64,000 nt of DNA. Source: Leifsonia sp. 466MF. GTDB lineage: Bacteria; Actinomycetota; Actinomycetes; Actinomycetales; Microbacteriaceae. Numbering within the stretch: the stretch's first letter is position 1; each line of letters starts with the position of its first letter. Below are positions 53,269 to 61,122 of this stretch, in pieces. Where the stretch lies: contig NZ_LT629696.1 of assembly GCF_900100265.1 (NCBI RefSeq), positions 2,170,001-2,234,000 on the forward strand, read 5' to 3'. The notes beneath the pieces are model-generated. The model had not been told where the DNA came from and did no database searches. It saw nothing but the letters and a program-made list of their open reading frames with translations. The position numbers and the translations under genes are program-made.

Positions 53269-54111
53269 ATGGACATCGCCTTCCTCGGGCTCGGCCGCAT
53301 GGGCCGCGAGCTGGTCACCCACCTCATCGACGCCGGTCACCACGTCACCGCGTGGAACCGGTCCCCCGAACCGGCCGAAGCGGTCGGACGCCGGGGCGCG
53401 CACATCGCGTCCTCTGCCGCCGAGGCGATCGAGGGGGCGGACGCGGTCATCACCGTCCTGTTCGGCCCGGAGGCCGTTCGCGAGACCGTGATCGAGCCGT
53501 CCCTGCCGGTCCCGGAGGGAGCGCTGTGGATCGACGTCACGACCGTCGCGCCCTCCGACGCGGCCGACTTCGCGGCGTGGGCCGAGGATGCGAGCGTGCG
53601 CTACATCCACTCGCCGGTGGTCGGCTCGCTCGCCCCGGCACGTGCCGGGAGCCTCGCGGTGCTGATCGGCGGGGAGCACGACGCCGCCCGCGAAGCCCGC
53701 AACGTCGTGGCCCTGTGGGCGGACCCGGACAAGATCCGCACCTTCGATCGCCCCGAGAAGGCGGCAGCCGCGAAGCTGGTGGCCAACCTGGCGCTGGCCA
53801 TCTCGATGGAGGCGCTGAGCGAATCCCTCCGGCTCGGCACCGCCGGCGGCCTGTCCACCGATGAGGTGCTCTCGATGCTTCCGCTGACCACCATCGCCCC
53901 GATCGCCGGCATGAAGGGTCCCGTCGTGGCGTCCGGCGACTTCGACGACACCCAGTTCTCCGCCTCCCTGCTCGCCAAGGACCTCCGCCTGATGATCGCC
54001 ACCGCCGACGCCCCGCTCCCGGCGGCCGCCCTCGTCGCCGCCGAGCTGCAACGTGCCGTGGATGCGGGGCTCGGCGACAAGGACTTCTCGGTGATCGCGC
54101 GCGACCGCTGA
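53269..54111 (+). CDS. NAD(P)-dependent beta-hydroxyacid dehydrogenase-like oxidoreductase
   Basis: 280 residues. The N-terminal Rossmann motif IAFLGLGRMGRELVTHLIDAG is typical of 3-hydroxyisobutyrate or 6-phosphogluconate dehydrogenase relatives, as are the substrate loop SPVVGSLAPARAGSLAVLIGG and the catalytic-Lys segment AAAKLVANLALAISMEAL (family K-x-x-N). The physiological substrate is not evident; imine reductases also belong here. The GTG at 53260 is an alternative start, because the GGAGG site sits very close to the ATG at 53269. Confidence 0.82.
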   Translation: MDIAFLGLGRMGRELVTHLIDAGHHVTAWNRSPEPAEAVGRRGAHIASSAAEAIEGADAVITVLFGPEAVRETVIEPSLPVPEGALWIDVTTVAPSDAADFAAWAEDASVRYIHSPVVGSLAPARAGSLAVLIGGEHDAAREARNVVALWADPDKIRTFDRPEKAAAAKLVANLALAISMEALSESLRLGTAGGLSTDEVLSMLPLTTIAPIAGMKGPVVASGDFDDTQFSASLLAKDLRLMIATADAPLPAAALVAAELQRAVDAGLGDKDFSVIARDR

Positions 54112-54123
54112 CCCGACGTGACC

Positions 54124-54129
54124 TAGACT
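54124..54129 (+). promoter_or_regulatory. -10 box of a leaderless promoter (acyltransferase-WapI pair)
   Basis: TAGACT, 8 bases before the GTG at 54138, with no ribosome site. It lies 12 bases past the stop of the dehydrogenase gene, so the acyltransferase can be expressed independently. Confidence 0.4.
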
Positions 54130-54137
54130 CTCTGCCT

Positions 54138-55247
54138 GTGCAGAGAATCAAGGGACTCGACGGGATCCGGTGCTTCGCCGTCCTCGCGGTGATCGCAGCG
54201 CACGCCCATGTCTCGTGGATGCACGGCGGCGGTTTCGGCGTCGACGTCTTCTTCGTCCTGAGCGGCTATCTCATCACGACACTGCTGCTCCGGGAGCACG
54301 AGAAGCTGGGTCGCATCGACCTGTTGCGCTTCTGGGGCCGCCGCATCCTCCGCCTGGTCCCCGCGCTCCTGCTGCTCGTGCTGGTCGTCGACACCATCGC
54401 GCTGTTCCTCCCCGGTCGGTTCGGGACGCTCGCCCCGGCGACGCTGTCGTCCACGCCGGGCGTGCTGTTCTACTTCTCCAACTGGCTCATCGTCATCACC
54501 AACAGCGGAGCGCTCGGCGCGTTCGGACCGCTCTGGTCGCTCTCCGTCGAGGAGCAGTTCTACATCCTCTGGCCGCTGCTGGTCATCCTGGCGCTGCGCT
54601 TCCGCCGGCCGCTGCGCGCCCTCACCATCCTCATCGGCGTGCTGGTGCTCGCGGTGGTGGTCTCGCGCTTCCTCGTCTTCGACCCGAGCAACCTGTACCA
54701 GACGTTCGCGACGACCTTCCGCGTCGACATGCTGCTGATGGGCGCTCTGCTGGCGGTCGCGTTCCACGCGGGCGCCGGGAACATCCTCCGCCGCGTCTCC
54801 GCGTGGGCGGTCGGCCCGGCACTCGTCTACCTCGCCGCGGTCGCGGTGCTCGTCCCCGAGTTCAACGTAGCCGGCGCCGAGAAGAAGGTCTACCTGTACT
54901 ACACGATCGGTCTCCCGGCCGTCGGCATCGCGACGTGCGCGCTCATCGCCTTCCTCGTGACGCACCAGAGCTCGCTGCTCACCCGGATCTTCTCGCTGCC
55001 GCCGTTCGACTACCTGGGCCGCATCTCCTACGGCATGTACCTGTGGCACTACCCGATCATCCTGCTGCTCCAGGTGCGCTTCGCCCCTGACCCGAACATC
55101 ACCCTCCTGCTGGCGCTCCCCCTCACCGTTGCAGCGGCGACGGTCTCGTGGTTCGCGCTGGAGCGCCCACTGGCGCGGCGCTTCCACCACCGCCTGGTCG
55201 CGCGTCCGCGGGTGGCGGGCCCGGCGACGGTCACCGGCCGAGTGTGA
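54138..55247 (+). CDS. OafA/YrhL-type acyltransferase
   Basis: 369 residues starting at GTG, with about ten membrane helices and no SGNH extension. Motifs match the enzyme at 44.1 kb: IKGLDGIRCFAVLAVIAAHA, GGGFGVDVFFVLSGYLITT, GRRILRLVPALL, LWSLSVEEQFYILWP and ISYGMYLWHYPIILL. It probably O-acylates a surface or secreted glycan or a small molecule. Its stop overlaps the start of the WapI-type gene (GTGA), so the two are translationally coupled. Confidence 0.92.
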   Translation: MQRIKGLDGIRCFAVLAVIAAHAHVSWMHGGGFGVDVFFVLSGYLITTLLLREHEKLGRIDLLRFWGRRILRLVPALLLLVLVVDTIALFLPGRFGTLAPATLSSTPGVLFYFSNWLIVITNSGALGAFGPLWSLSVEEQFYILWPLLVILALRFRRPLRALTILIGVLVLAVVVSRFLVFDPSNLYQTFATTFRVDMLLMGALLAVAFHAGAGNILRRVSAWAVGPALVYLAAVAVLVPEFNVAGAEKKVYLYYTIGLPAVGIATCALIAFLVTHQSSLLTRIFSLPPFDYLGRISYGMYLWHYPIILLLQVRFAPDPNITLLLALPLTVAAATVSWFALERPLARRFHHRLVARPRVAGPATVTGRV

Positions 55248-55714
55248 GGTTCGAGGGCGACGGCCGGTTCGTGGAGCTGACGATCGACGATCGCCAGTTT
55301 CCGGATCTGGCCCCGGGCTCAGGCGACGGCATCGGCGACGGCGACTGGTTGGTGATCCGCGGGCACGGCGGCGTCGATGGACGAGAGTGGCGGTTCACGG
55401 ACCCGTGCCTGACGATCCAGGAGGCACGGGCGCTGGAGAAGTGGCTGGCGGCTGCCGGGGACGGCGGCGTCGACGAGAGCGATCCGTCGCACGCCGATTC
55501 CCTGGACTTCATCGAGCCAGCGCTGCGCTTCGAACGGAGTGAGGTGGATACCGACGGCGCAACGATCACCATTGTCTTCGCCCACGAAGGCGCGCCGCCC
55601 TGGGCAACGGAGGAGGTTCGGTTCGAGGAGGGCCATCCGGTGTCATTCCGTCTCACTCACCGTCATCTGCGGTCGCTCGCCGCCCACTGGGCGGCCGAGC
55701 TGTCGGCGCTCTAG
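55244..55714 (+). CDS. WapI-family immunity protein (orphan)
   Basis: 156 residues, cytoplasmic and acidic, starting at a GTG overlapping the acyltransferase stop. The order FVELTIDDRQFP near the start, WRFTDPCLTIQEARALEKWL in the middle, and LDFIEPALRFER matches the WapI immunity-protein pattern (F-DPCL, then E-x-x-x-L--WL, then F-EP-L-F). WapI-type proteins neutralise the toxic C-terminal tip of WapA/Rhs-like proteins. No such toxin is encoded in the window, so it is an orphan immunity gene, perhaps protecting against relatives. Confidence 0.7.
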   Translation: MRFEGDGRFVELTIDDRQFPDLAPGSGDGIGDGDWLVIRGHGGVDGREWRFTDPCLTIQEARALEKWLAAAGDGGVDESDPSHADSLDFIEPALRFERSEVDTDGATITIVFAHEGAPPWATEEVRFEEGHPVSFRLTHRHLRSLAAHWAAELSAL

Positions 55715-55771
55715 GAGGGCATGAGCCAGCCTTCCCGCGCGGAGCAGGGTTACTTCCTGCCGCCCGCGGAG

Positions 55772-55777
55772 TAGGTT
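55772..55777 (+). promoter_or_regulatory. -10 box of a leaderless promoter (56-residue gene)
   Basis: TAGGTT, 6 bases before the ATG at 55784, with no ribosome site. It supports the small ORF downstream as a real gene. Confidence 0.45.
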
Positions 55778-55783
55778 CGGTGC

Positions 55784-55954
55784 ATGCTCATCCTGGTGAT
55801 CGTCCTCATCGTGCTCTGGCTGATCCTCGCGATCGTCGGCTTCGCCATCAAGGGGCTCTTGTGGCTGGGCATCATCGGCATCGTGCTGGTGATCGCGACC
55901 CTGGTGATCGGCCTGGTGCGGCGCTCGACGCTGGCCAAGCGCAACCGCACCTGA
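55784..55954 (+). CDS. 56-residue hydrophobic membrane protein
   Basis: Almost the whole protein is two membrane helices (MLILVIVLIVLWLILAIVGF, then LLWLGIIGIVLVIATLVIGL) with a short basic tail RRSTLAKRNRT. It resembles the very small hydrophobic proteins common in actinobacteria. A TAGGTT box 6 bases before the ATG supports leaderless expression. The function is unknown. Confidence 0.6.
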   Translation: MLILVIVLIVLWLILAIVGFAIKGLLWLGIIGIVLVIATLVIGLVRRSTLAKRNRT

Positions 55955-55969
55955 GAGGTCGCCCCCATA

Positions 55970-55991
55970 CCGCCACGATCGTGATTGGCGG
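55970..55991 (+). promoter_or_regulatory. inverted repeat before the desaturase gene
   Basis: CCGCCA (55970-55975) and TGGCGG (55986-55991) flank 10 bases, directly upstream of a TAGAAT -10-like box (about 55994-55999). It may be an operator for the desaturase gene at 56054. The arms are short, so this is tentative. Confidence 0.3.
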
Positions 55992-56053
55992 CGTAGAATC
56001 AGCGACACAGCGTCCCGGACCCCGGCGCGACTCGCAACGATTCGGGGCCCGCA

Positions 56054-57175
56054 ATGTCGCAACTGTCTCCACGCTCGACGGGCCTCCAGCCCACGGGCGT
56101 ACGCTCGACCGCCACACGTTCGACCGGACGTGACGGGGGCTACTCCGAACTCGCCACGATGGTCCGCGAGGCCGGTCTCCTGCACCGCCGCTACGGCTAC
56201 TACTGGACCAAACTCATCCTGGTCCCCGTCGTCACCGCGGCCATGATCGCGGCGTTCGTCATCATCGGCGACAGCTGGTGGCAGCTCGTCACCGCCGTGG
56301 TGTTCGCGTTCGTCTTCACGCAGATCGCCTTCCTCGGCCACGACGCCGCCCATCGCCAGATCTTCCGGTCCGGTCGCTGGAACGACTGGATCTGCCTCAT
56401 CGTCGGCGACCTGTTCGTCGGGATGAGCTACGGCTGGTGGCAGCACAAGCACACGCGGCACCACGCCAATCCCAACCAGGAGGGCGCCGACCCCGACATC
56501 GAGCTGCCGGTGATCTCGTTCACGGCCGCGCAGGTGGAGGCGAAACGCTCCCGGCCGGTGCGCTGGCTGATCGGACACCAGGGCTGGTTCTTCTTCCCCA
56601 TCCTGCTTCTCGAGGGTCTGTCGCTGCACGCGTCGAGCGTTCGGCGGGTGTTCGCGCGCGGTGAGCTGCGGCGCCGGGCCGTGGAGGTGTCGTTCCTCGC
56701 GGTCCGCATCCTCGGTTACCTGGCCCTCGTGCTCCTGGTCCTCCCGCCGGGAAAGGCGGCCGCGTTCCTCGGCGTTCAGCTGGGATTGTTCGGCTTCTAC
56801 ATGGGGATGTCGTTCGCACCGAATCACAAGGGGATGCCGCTGGTGCCGCACGACATGAAGCTCGACTTCCTCCGCCGGCAGGTGCTGATGAGCCGCAACA
56901 TCCGCGGCGGACGCACCATCGACTTCCTGATGGGCGGGCTCAACTACCAGATCGAGCACCACCTGTTCCCGTCGATGCCGCGCCCCCACCTGCGCCGGGC
57001 CGCACCGATGATCCGCGCCTTCTGCGACGCGAACGGCACCCGCTACACCGAGACGGGCCTCCTGCAGTCGTACGCGATCGTCACGCGCCACATCAACCAA
57101 GTCGGCCTTGGAGACAAGGACCCGTTCAGCTGCCCGCTCCTGGAGCTGCGCCAGGTCGCGTCGAAGACGGAGTGA
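56054..57175 (+). CDS. membrane fatty acid desaturase
   Basis: 373 residues. Three histidine boxes of the diiron desaturases are present: HDAAH (96-100), HKHTRHH (131-137) and QIEHHLFP near residue 310; the Gln in the third box is typical of front-end and DesA3/linoleoyl-type enzymes. Four membrane helices flank them. It introduces a double bond into acyl chains of membrane lipids, using O2 and an electron donor encoded elsewhere. The first 30 residues are unordered and Ser/Thr-rich. It may be cold-regulated. Confidence 0.9.
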   Translation: MSQLSPRSTGLQPTGVRSTATRSTGRDGGYSELATMVREAGLLHRRYGYYWTKLILVPVVTAAMIAAFVIIGDSWWQLVTAVVFAFVFTQIAFLGHDAAHRQIFRSGRWNDWICLIVGDLFVGMSYGWWQHKHTRHHANPNQEGADPDIELPVISFTAAQVEAKRSRPVRWLIGHQGWFFFPILLLEGLSLHASSVRRVFARGELRRRAVEVSFLAVRILGYLALVLLVLPPGKAAAFLGVQLGLFGFYMGMSFAPNHKGMPLVPHDMKLDFLRRQVLMSRNIRGGRTIDFLMGGLNYQIEHHLFPSMPRPHLRRAAPMIRAFCDANGTRYTETGLLQSYAIVTRHINQVGLGDKDPFSCPLLELRQVASKTE

Positions 57176-57196
57176 CGGCCCCGATGCGACATCACG

Positions 57197-57237
57197 TCAC
57201 CAGTCGACACGCGGAGCAACGACTTACGAGTCGGCGG
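57197..57237. repeat. left copy of a direct repeat flanking a two-gene cassette
   Basis: TCACCAGTCGACACG, then GCAACGACTTACGAG and TCGGCG. About three quarters of the bases match the copy at 58421-58462 in the same orientation. The two copies bracket the convergent unknown genes at 57277 and 57726. Confidence 0.6.
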
Positions 57238-57264
57238 CGCTGGCGGGTGCGACGGCGGCTCGAT

Positions 57265-57270
57265 TAGGGT
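57265..57270 (+). promoter_or_regulatory. -10 box of a leaderless promoter (151-residue gene)
   Basis: TAGGGT, 6 bases before the GTG at 57277, with no ribosome site. Confidence 0.4.
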
Positions 57271-57276
57271 CGGTGC

Positions 57277-57732
57277 GTGGCATCGACGGCGGACCCGGAC
57301 GCGTGGCTCGATCGCGCCACGCCCGAGACGTTCGCACGGTTGGAGGCGGCCGCGCGACGAATCGTCGGGTCCCGCGCTCGGGTCATCGCCGAGCAGCCGG
57401 ACGGCATCCCAGTGATCCGCGTCCTCCCGCACCGGCCGGGCGCTCGCTCCGTGACCCTCATCGCCGACCAGTGGATCGTGCTGGAAGTCGAGAGCGGAGG
57501 CGGCGGTCGGTGGGAGCTCGCCTACGACGAACCCGGCATCAGCTTCGCGGAGAAGGCCATCGAGGCCGTCGCCGCCGGTCGCATACGGGAATGGGTCGGC
57601 CCCGGGCGATCGCGCGTGGAGCTGACATTCGACGACGGCTCCGTTCACGTCGAGACCGGACGTCGGGGAATTCGGGGCGTGCTTCCCGGGCGTCTCAGAT
57701 CGACCGATTCGGAGGACCTTCGACGCTACTGA
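57277..57732 (+). CDS. hypothetical protein, 151 residues
   Basis: Cytoplasmic, no signal or membrane helix. A helical N-terminus (PDAWLDRATPETFARLEAAARRI) is followed by a beta-rich part (IPVIRVLPHR, SVTLIADQWIVLEVE), then GRWELAYDEPGISFAEKAIEA and a C-terminal VELTFDDGSVHVET strand pair. The pattern recalls small immunity-type proteins but no family is recognised. Its last 7 bases overlap the end of the convergent gene. It is probably leaderless, starting at GTG. Confidence 0.65.
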   Translation: MASTADPDAWLDRATPETFARLEAAARRIVGSRARVIAEQPDGIPVIRVLPHRPGARSVTLIADQWIVLEVESGGGGRWELAYDEPGISFAEKAIEAVAAGRIREWVGPGRSRVELTFDDGSVHVETGRRGIRGVLPGRLRSTDSEDLRRY

Positions 57733-58367
57733 CGTCTCGGTGACGCCGGCCGCCCTCGGACCGCCTCCAGCGCCGCCAGGGTTTCACCCGACGCCCGGTG
57801 CCCCTGCGGGAGCAGGCCGCCCGACCACGCCGAGCTCACGCTCAGTTGCAGCGCCACCACGCCATCCCCTGTGTTGACTTCCGAGCGGAGGACGTATCGC
57901 GGCAGGGTGCTCTCCGTCGCCGAGCGCTCCAGCGGACCCAGTTCGCTCCACGGGAGCAAGGCCAGCATGCGGGGAGCCTCGCCGGGATCGCCGCCCGCCC
58001 AGGCCGAGATGCCGTCCTCATCCACGACCACGCCGACGAAGAACGGGATGTCTCGATACAGGATGCCGAGCGCGTCGACGTCGATGAGGTCGCGGAAGTC
58101 ATCCCGCCGCGCCGTCAACACCACCGCATCCGGATACCGGCGATGCAGTGCGGCCCGGCACCGAAAGTTCTGCAAGCCCCACACGCCGGTCACCACGACG
58201 GTTGCGAGCAGTCCCCCACCGAGAATGACGGCCCCGAGCGTCAGCCCCGCCGATGATCCGAGCGACGACGTACCCACACGATTCACGGCGGCGACCACCG
58301 CAGAGACGAGGCCCACGAGCACGAGAGCCACAGATGCCGCCCACGCGGTCACGACTCGACGACGCAC
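57726..58367 (-). CDS. hypothetical two-helix membrane protein
   Basis: 213 residues from a GTG at 58367 with a strong GGGGAGGAA site; the frame runs upstream without a ribosome site. Two membrane helices (ASVALVLVGLVSAVVAAV and LGAVILGGGLLATVVVTGVW) are followed by a cytoplasmic domain with FVGVVVDEDGISAWAGG and LLPWSELGPLERSA, a PH-like pattern in which a Trp follows a membrane-facing sheet. The family is not recognised. It is convergent with the 151-residue gene and lies inside the direct repeats. Confidence 0.65.
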   Translation of the reverse strand: MRRRVVTAWAASVALVLVGLVSAVVAAVNRVGTSSLGSSAGLTLGAVILGGGLLATVVVTGVWGLQNFRCRAALHRRYPDAVVLTARRDDFRDLIDVDALGILYRDIPFFVGVVVDEDGISAWAGGDPGEAPRMLALLPWSELGPLERSATESTLPRYVLRSEVNTGDGVVALQLSVSSAWSGGLLPQGHRASGETLAALEAVRGRPASPRRQ

Positions 58368-58420
58368 GCACTTCCTCCCCGCTGCATCCCTGCCGAACCC
58401 TACCGAGTCGCGACCTCTGC

Positions 58421-58462
58421 TCACCACTCGACACGAAGTGCGCAACGACTCACAGTTCGGCG
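58421..58462. repeat. right copy of the flanking direct repeat
   Basis: TCACCACTCGACACGAAG, then GCAACGACTCACAG and TTCGGCG, matching the copy at 57197-57237. It lies just upstream of the membrane-protein gene and next to the tRNA-Lys terminator. Confidence 0.6.
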
Positions 58463-58484
58463 ACACGCTGTGCCCGGCTGGATG

Positions 58485-58523
58485 GAAAAAGCCCGGCCGC
58501 ACGCTAGGTGCGACCGGGCTTTC
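58485..58523 (-). terminator. intrinsic terminator of tRNA-Lys
   Basis: On the minus strand, AAAGCCCGGTCGCAC, a 5-base loop, GTGCGGCCGGGC, then five T. It starts 4 bases past the tRNA. The long GC stem with one mismatch and the T run make it a good terminator. Confidence 0.88.
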
Positions 58524-58526
58524 CGT

Positions 58527-58602
58527 TGGTGCGCCCCCAGGGACTTGAACCCTGAACCCATTGATTAAGAGTCAATTGCTCTGCCGATTGAGCTAGAGGC
58601 GC
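58527..58602 (-). tRNA. tRNA-Lys (anticodon CUU)
   Basis: 76 nt including an encoded CCA. Acceptor GCGCCTC/GGGGCGC with discriminator A, D stem GCTC/GAGC, anticodon stem ATTGA/TCAAT around CTCTTAA (anticodon CTT), and T stem CAGGG/CCCTG around TTCAAGT. It is transcribed alone and followed by its own terminator. The encoded CCA contrasts with the tRNA-Gln gene. Confidence 0.96.
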
Positions 58603-58679
58603 ATCCGATCCGGTTACCCGAACCGAGGCTCAACATTAGCATCCGTTTCGCGGTTCTCGCCAATCGAGGATCGCTCGGG

Positions 58680-59783
58680 TCAGCGGAGCTCCTTCCGGGG
58701 CATCACGACCTCTTTGATGATGAGGATGATGCCCGCCGAGATCGGGATGGCGACGAGCGCTCCGGGCAGACCGAACAGCGTCGAACCGGCGAGCGCCGAG
58801 ATCAGGACGACCGATCCGGGCACCTGCACCGCCTTCCCCATCACCCGCGGCGTGAGGATGTACGCCTCCACCTGCATATAGACGAGCATCAGCACGAGCA
58901 CCACCACGCCGCTGACGGGCGAGTGGATGAACGCGAGCACCGACATGACGGCGGTCGTCAGCACCGTTCCGATGAGCGGGATGAGCGTGATGAAGAACGC
59001 GGCGAGCGCGATGAGGAAGGCACCGGGGACGCCGGTGGTGAGAAGCAGGATGAGGCTGAAGACCGAGTTGCAGAACGCCAGCACGACCATCCCGCTCAGG
59101 TACTTGCCGAAGTTCTGCAGGATGCGCTCGGCGTAGCTCTCGAACCGGTCGCGGTGCGAGCGGCGCACCAGCCGGTAGGCGGCCTGCTTGGTGGAGTCGT
59201 AGGAGGCGATGAAGTAGATCGTGAGGATGGCGATGAAGAAGCCGGTGGTGACCGCGTTCAGCACCGAGAGGCCGAATCCGACGAGCCCGTTGCCGATGGT
59301 CGCCCAGGTCTGCGGGTCCTGCACCTGCTGCGAGATCCAGGAGACGACCTGGCCGACGACCCCGTTGCTCGCCTCGTTGACGGTGTCGAACCAGCCTTCG
59401 GCCCGCAGCTTGGTGATCTCCTGCGGGACGGCCGTGGCCAGGAACGAGACCTGCTGGACGATGAGCGGCACCACCACCCAGATGATCGCGACCAGCACGG
59501 CGACGATGATGAGGATGACGGTGGTGATCGCCCAGCCGCGCCGCACCCCGCGCCGTTGGAACCAACGGATCAGCGGGTCGAGCCCGACGGTCGCGAACAT
59601 CGCGAGGAAGACCGAGAAGATGATCGAGCGCAGGCCGTACAGCATGAAGCCGGTCGCGACCGCGCCGATCGCACCGAGGGCCATCAGGTAGCCGAACAGG
59701 AACGGGCTGCGGCGCATCAGCGGCTCGGGAGCAGCGGCGGCGGCACGCTCCCGCGCGCTCACGGGTCGCCGGATGAAACGCAT
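58680..59783 (-). CDS. AI-2E family transporter-like membrane protein
   Basis: 367 residues with about eight membrane helices, grouped as in the family: helices at the N-terminus, a long extracytoplasmic stretch with amphipathic helices (VPQEITKLRAEGWFDTVNEA), and a C-terminal group ending PGALVAIPISAGIILIIKEV. The SYDSTKQAAYRLVRRSHRDR loop is cytosolic. Members include the E. coli autoinducer exporter TqsA and Na+/H+ antiporters, so transport of AI-2 is not implied. GGAGGCACC precedes the ATG. Confidence 0.85.
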   Translation of the reverse strand: MRFIRRPVSARERAAAAAPEPLMRRSPFLFGYLMALGAIGAVATGFMLYGLRSIIFSVFLAMFATVGLDPLIRWFQRRGVRRGWAITTVILIIVAVLVAIIWVVVPLIVQQVSFLATAVPQEITKLRAEGWFDTVNEASNGVVGQVVSWISQQVQDPQTWATIGNGLVGFGLSVLNAVTTGFFIAILTIYFIASYDSTKQAAYRLVRRSHRDRFESYAERILQNFGKYLSGMVVLAFCNSVFSLILLLTTGVPGAFLIALAAFFITLIPLIGTVLTTAVMSVLAFIHSPVSGVVVLVLMLVYMQVEAYILTPRVMGKAVQVPGSVVLISALAGSTLFGLPGALVAIPISAGIILIIKEVVMPRKELR

Positions 59784-59889
59784 GGTGCCTCCGCTCCGCC
59801 CCGCAGGGCTACCGCGAGCGTATTGGAGGCGATGCCGGGCAACAAGCGCCGGCGTGGGAGCGCGACGGCGGGGACGTGCCGAGGGGGTG

Positions 59890-60237
59890 TCAGAGCATGT
59901 CGTCGAACGGGCGATCGTCCCGTTCTCCGGTCGAGCCGTCCGCCACTTCTGCCGCCGGCTTCCGCGGTGCCAGCTGCGCGGTCATCTCCCGCAGCCGCGC
60001 GACCAGCTCCTCGTCTTCGATCTCGACCCCCACGAGCTCCACCGGCTCGCTCACGATCTGACTCGCGGGCCCGACGAGCAGCTCCACCTTGTCGGTCTCC
60101 CCCTGCATGGTGCGGCCCGGCACGAAGACCGTGTCGGCGATGCCATGCCGTGCGAGAGCCCGCGCGTAGTCCATCAGCGCTTCCGCGAGCGCATCCCCGG
60201 TGTAGAACGTTGAGCCTGCGTACACGATCTTTCGCAT
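59890..60237 (-). CDS. hypothetical protein, 115 residues
   Basis: It begins MRKIVYAGSTFYTGDALAEA, has an Ala/Leu-rich helical segment (LMDYARALARHGIADTV), a beta stretch (KVELLVGPASQIVSEPVELV) and an acidic tail ending DDRPFDDML. It is cytoplasmic with no recognisable enzymatic motif. It is divergent from hisN with 59 bases between. The start at 60237 has no good ribosome site, and a TACCTG box 7 bases upstream hints at leaderless expression. Confidence 0.65.
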   Translation of the reverse strand: MRKIVYAGSTFYTGDALAEALMDYARALARHGIADTVFVPGRTMQGETDKVELLVGPASQIVSEPVELVGVEIEDEELVARLREMTAQLAPRKPAAEVADGSTGERDDRPFDDML

Positions 60238-60284
60238 GTTTCCACAGGTACCCTCTGCCACGTCCCCTGCCAAGGCCGCGACGC

Positions 60285-60290
60285 TAGGCT
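60285..60290 (+). promoter_or_regulatory. -10 box of a leaderless hisN promoter
   Basis: TAGGCT, then CGGATC, then the GTG at 60297. There is no ribosome site and no clear -35 box. Confidence 0.45.
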
Positions 60291-60296
60291 CGGATC

Positions 60297-61112
60297 GTGC
60301 CCGACACCGCATCCACAGCCCTCGCCGCCGACCTCGACCTCGCCCTCCGGCTCGCAGAGGAGGCCGACCGCATCTCGCTGGAGCACTTCCTCGACCGCGA
60401 CCTGCACGTCGAGACGAAGCCCGACCGCTCACCGGTGACCGAGGCGGACCTCGCCGTCGAGCGCGCCATCCGCGAGACGATCGCCGCCGAGCGCCCGGAG
60501 GACGGCATCCTCGGCGAGGAGTACGGCACGGAAGGCGACACGACCCGTCAGTGGATCGTCGACCCGATCGACGGCACCGCCAATTATCTGCGCGGCGTGC
60601 CGGTCTGGGGCACGCTGATCGCCCTCGCCGTCGACGGCGTCCCACGCGTCGGCTTGGTCAGCTCCCCCGCGCTGGGCCGGCGCTGGTGGGCAGTGACCGG
60701 TGGCGGCGCATGGACGACGGATGCGCCCGGCGCCGAGCCACGCCGCATCCGTGTCTCCGGGGTGGCCGACCTCGAGCACGCGTCTCTCAGCTTCCAGAGC
60801 ATCGCCCAGTGGGACGAAGCCGGCTACCTCGACCGTCTCATCGCCCTCACCCGCCGCATCTGGCGCGACCGCGCGTACGGCGACATGTGGTCGTACATGC
60901 TGCTGGCCGAGGGTCTGGTGGATGCGGTGGCCGAGTTCGGCGTGAAGACCTACGACCTCGCCGCGCTCATGCCGATCGTGGAGGAGGCCGGCGGAACGTT
61001 CACGTCAGTCGACGGCACGCCCGGCCCGGGGAACGGGTCGTCGCTCGCCTCGAACGGACTGCTGCACCCGGCCCTGCTGGAATCGCTCGCCGGCGCTGGG
61101 CCGCTCGCCTAG
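60297..61112 (+). CDS. hisN: histidinol-phosphatase, inositol-monophosphatase type
   Basis: 271 residues, Mg2+-dependent phosphatase of the IMPase superfamily. Metal ligands are in ILGEEYG (Glu74/75) and WIVDPIDGTANYLRG (Asp89, Asp92), and the C-terminal aspartate is in KTYDLAALMPIVEEAGG. Actinobacteria use this type for histidinol-phosphate dephosphorylation; a broader inositol-phosphate or 3'-phosphoadenosine activity cannot be excluded. It starts at GTG, apparently leaderless. The TAG stop forms part of the -10 box of the next gene. Confidence 0.82.
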   Translation: MPDTASTALAADLDLALRLAEEADRISLEHFLDRDLHVETKPDRSPVTEADLAVERAIRETIAAERPEDGILGEEYGTEGDTTRQWIVDPIDGTANYLRGVPVWGTLIALAVDGVPRVGLVSSPALGRRWWAVTGGGAWTTDAPGAEPRRIRVSGVADLEHASLSFQSIAQWDEAGYLDRLIALTRRIWRDRAYGDMWSYMLLAEGLVDAVAEFGVKTYDLAALMPIVEEAGGTFTSVDGTPGPGNGSSLASNGLLHPALLESLAGAGPLA

Positions 61113-61115
61113 GCT
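61110..61115 (+). promoter_or_regulatory. -10 box of a leaderless promoter (ABC exporter operon)
   Basis: TAGGCT, 7 bases before the ATG at 61123. Its first three bases are the stop codon of hisN, so promoter and upstream gene end overlap exactly. The box is identical to the hisN one. Confidence 0.45.
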
Positions 61116-61122
61116 GACCACG

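Noticed and set aside
58680..59783. Quorum-sensing exporter
   Set aside because: AI-2E is a broad family name; no luxS or other signalling gene is present to support AI-2 transport.
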